From Methanosarcinales archaeon (lineage in GTDB: Archaea > Halobacteriota > Methanosarcinia > Methanosarcinales > Methanocomedenaceae), in NCBI GenBank assembly GCA_023136155.1, contig JAGLRT010000040.1, positions 1 through 22,990 on the forward strand: DNA of 22,990 nucleotides. Reading direction: 5' to 3'. A program made the position numbers and the translations under genes. The notes beneath the pieces are model-generated. The model was given only the letters and a program-made list of their open reading frames with translations, was not told the DNA's origin and ran no database searches. Positions within the stretch are counted from its first letter, which is position 1; every line of letters begins with the position of its first letter. Below, one piece after another: positions 22,204 to 22,990 of this stretch.

Positions 22204-22779
22204 TTATTTATCCCTGGGCATGCAGATTATCTCACGTATCTGCAAACCATAGAAGTTGTTGGAATGGGCAGGCTTCACAACACAGGCAACGTCAGCACCA
22301 TAGGCAGTCCCACCCACAGCTATGACTTCGCCTTCCATGGACAGGGCACCGGAATCCGCTGCCATTATTACGACTTCCGCTGCCACCTTGAAGCCTTTGC
22401 CAAAGAGCTTGCGCAAGGTATCGGCCACTATCTCTATCCTGCTTGTTCCTCCTGTCTCCTTGGACAGGGATTTCTCAATGCCTGAGAACATGTGGGATTG
22501 GGAAACGATTTCTACGCCGAGTTCATTTAAACGAGAGACATACTGGCTTTCCATATCCCATTTACCCTCTCCATTAGACCCGTACTGGTGGGTTACCACT
22601 ATCAGGTTGATGTCCTCATCTTGCAAGACTTCTGCCATAGCCACTCCTGTCTTACCTGAAGTGCTGGCCACAACCACTTCCTTAATGCCCAGTTCAAGGG
22701 CGCGGATCTTAACGACTTCAATTACGGCGGCGGTGTTCTCTTCCCCGGGCTTTTCGAAATATGTAATGCTTTTCTCCAA
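22204..22779 (-). CDS. Stand-alone pyruvate-kinase C-terminal-like protein
   Basis: A 191-residue cytoplasmic protein with the alpha/beta fold of the C-terminal (allosteric) domain of pyruvate kinase and no catalytic barrel. It shows IKEVVVASTSGKTGVAMAEV (about 33-52), LIVVTHQYGSNGEG, FSGIEKSLSKETGGTSRIEI and EVIAVGGTAYGADVACVVKP. The SGKTG and GGTAYGAD loops suggest phosphate or nucleotide binding. Such archaeal proteins are commonly annotated as pyruvate kinase alpha/beta domain proteins, and their function is unproven. The start is a TTG at 22779 with AGGAGAGG six bases upstream. It is separated from htpX by about 120 bases and probably has its own promoter. Confidence 0.8.
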   Translation of the reverse strand: MEKSITYFEKPGEENTAAVIEVVKIRALELGIKEVVVASTSGKTGVAMAEVLQDEDINLIVVTHQYGSNGEGKWDMESQYVSRLNELGVEIVSQSHMFSGIEKSLSKETGGTSRIEIVADTLRKLFGKGFKVAAEVVIMAADSGALSMEGEVIAVGGTAYGADVACVVKPAHSNNFYGLQIREIICMPRDK

Positions 22780-22890
22780 TGTGTTCCTCTCCTGAAAGTT
22801 GATGTAATGACTAATGGTATTTCAGGTTGAAAAATTTAGCCTTTTGTGTTCGTAGCCGGTAAAGGAGTTCAGGCATCTAATTTTTTTGGC

Positions 22891-22990
22891 TCATCGCTGT
22901 TTTGTGTGGGTAGCTCTGTGCTTTAACCCATTTGTCACCTTCTTGCTTTCAACGCTTTCCTTAACGTCAAGTAGCCGGAGGTCGTTGCCG
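22891..22990 (-). CDS. Possible C-terminal end of a gene entering from the right
   Basis: On the minus strand a frame is open from the window edge for about 32 codons (GNDLRLLDVKESVESKKVTN, then a basic tail) to a TGA at 22893-22891. The charged, helix-like composition is gene-like but too short to identify, and chance is not excluded. The rest of 22780-22890 holds only the ribosome-binding sequence of the upstream neighbour. Confidence 0.25.
   Translation of the reverse strand, partial: GNDLRLLDVKESVESKKVTNGLKHRATHTKQR

Noticed and set aside
22101..22485. Plus-strand frames opposite the pyruvate-kinase-like gene
   Set aside because: No family resemblance; the minus-strand gene has a ribosome-binding sequence and recognisable motifs.

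Overview
The window looks like a chromosomal piece of a methane-metabolising archaeon of the class Methanosarcinia (Methanosarcinales or an ANME-2/Methanoperedens-type relative). It carries methanogenesis marker genes with the methyl-coenzyme M reductase (MCR) activating ATPase A2, the archaeal-only GatE, and the archaeal ADH-synthase route into the shikimate pathway. Genus is inference only: there is no rRNA, mcr or other phylogenetic marker here.

Layout. (1) 1-2634 is a decayed, AT-rich segment. It holds a broken small membrane-protein gene (120-483), a small DnaJ-type zinc-finger gene (850-1068), a 476-bp non-coding element with 14-bp terminal inverted repeats, a 5-bp target duplication and internal TTTGACA repeats (1274-1749), a wrecked nucleoside 2-deoxyribosyltransferase gene (1799-2198) and a probable transposase remnant (2210-2425). 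(2) 2635-9590, minus strand, is the MCR-maturation cluster in transcription order atwA, mmp3, mmp6, mmp5, mmp15, mmp17, mmp7, mostly with overlapping stops and starts. (3) 9835-12599, minus strand, holds gatE and a Nif3-like gene, each with a hairpin at its stop codon. (4) 12690-13910, plus strand, is a three-gene cassette: secreted Met-rich PepSY-like protein, small membrane coiled-coil protein and ArsR-type regulator, preceded by a clear palindromic operator candidate. (5) 13946-18740, minus strand, is an aromatic amino-acid operon aroA'-aroB'-aroD-aroE-tyrA, with a palindrome between its TATA box and start. (6) 18958-19499 is a compact IS200-type insertion sequence. (7) 19659-22083 is a phage-shock-type membrane-stress module: pspA-pspAA (plus) converging on htpX-pspAB (minus). 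(8) 22204-22779 is a stand-alone pyruvate-kinase-C-terminal-like protein, and a gene tail may enter at the right edge.

The A2/mmp cluster makes the machinery that reductively activates MCR. The aro operon covers the early archaeal shikimate steps plus the tyrosine branch. The Psp module and probably the PepSY/ArsR cassette serve the cell envelope. The least explained items are the inverted-repeat element at 1274-1749, the apparent ACG start of atwA, and the operator-linked PepSY/ArsR cassette.
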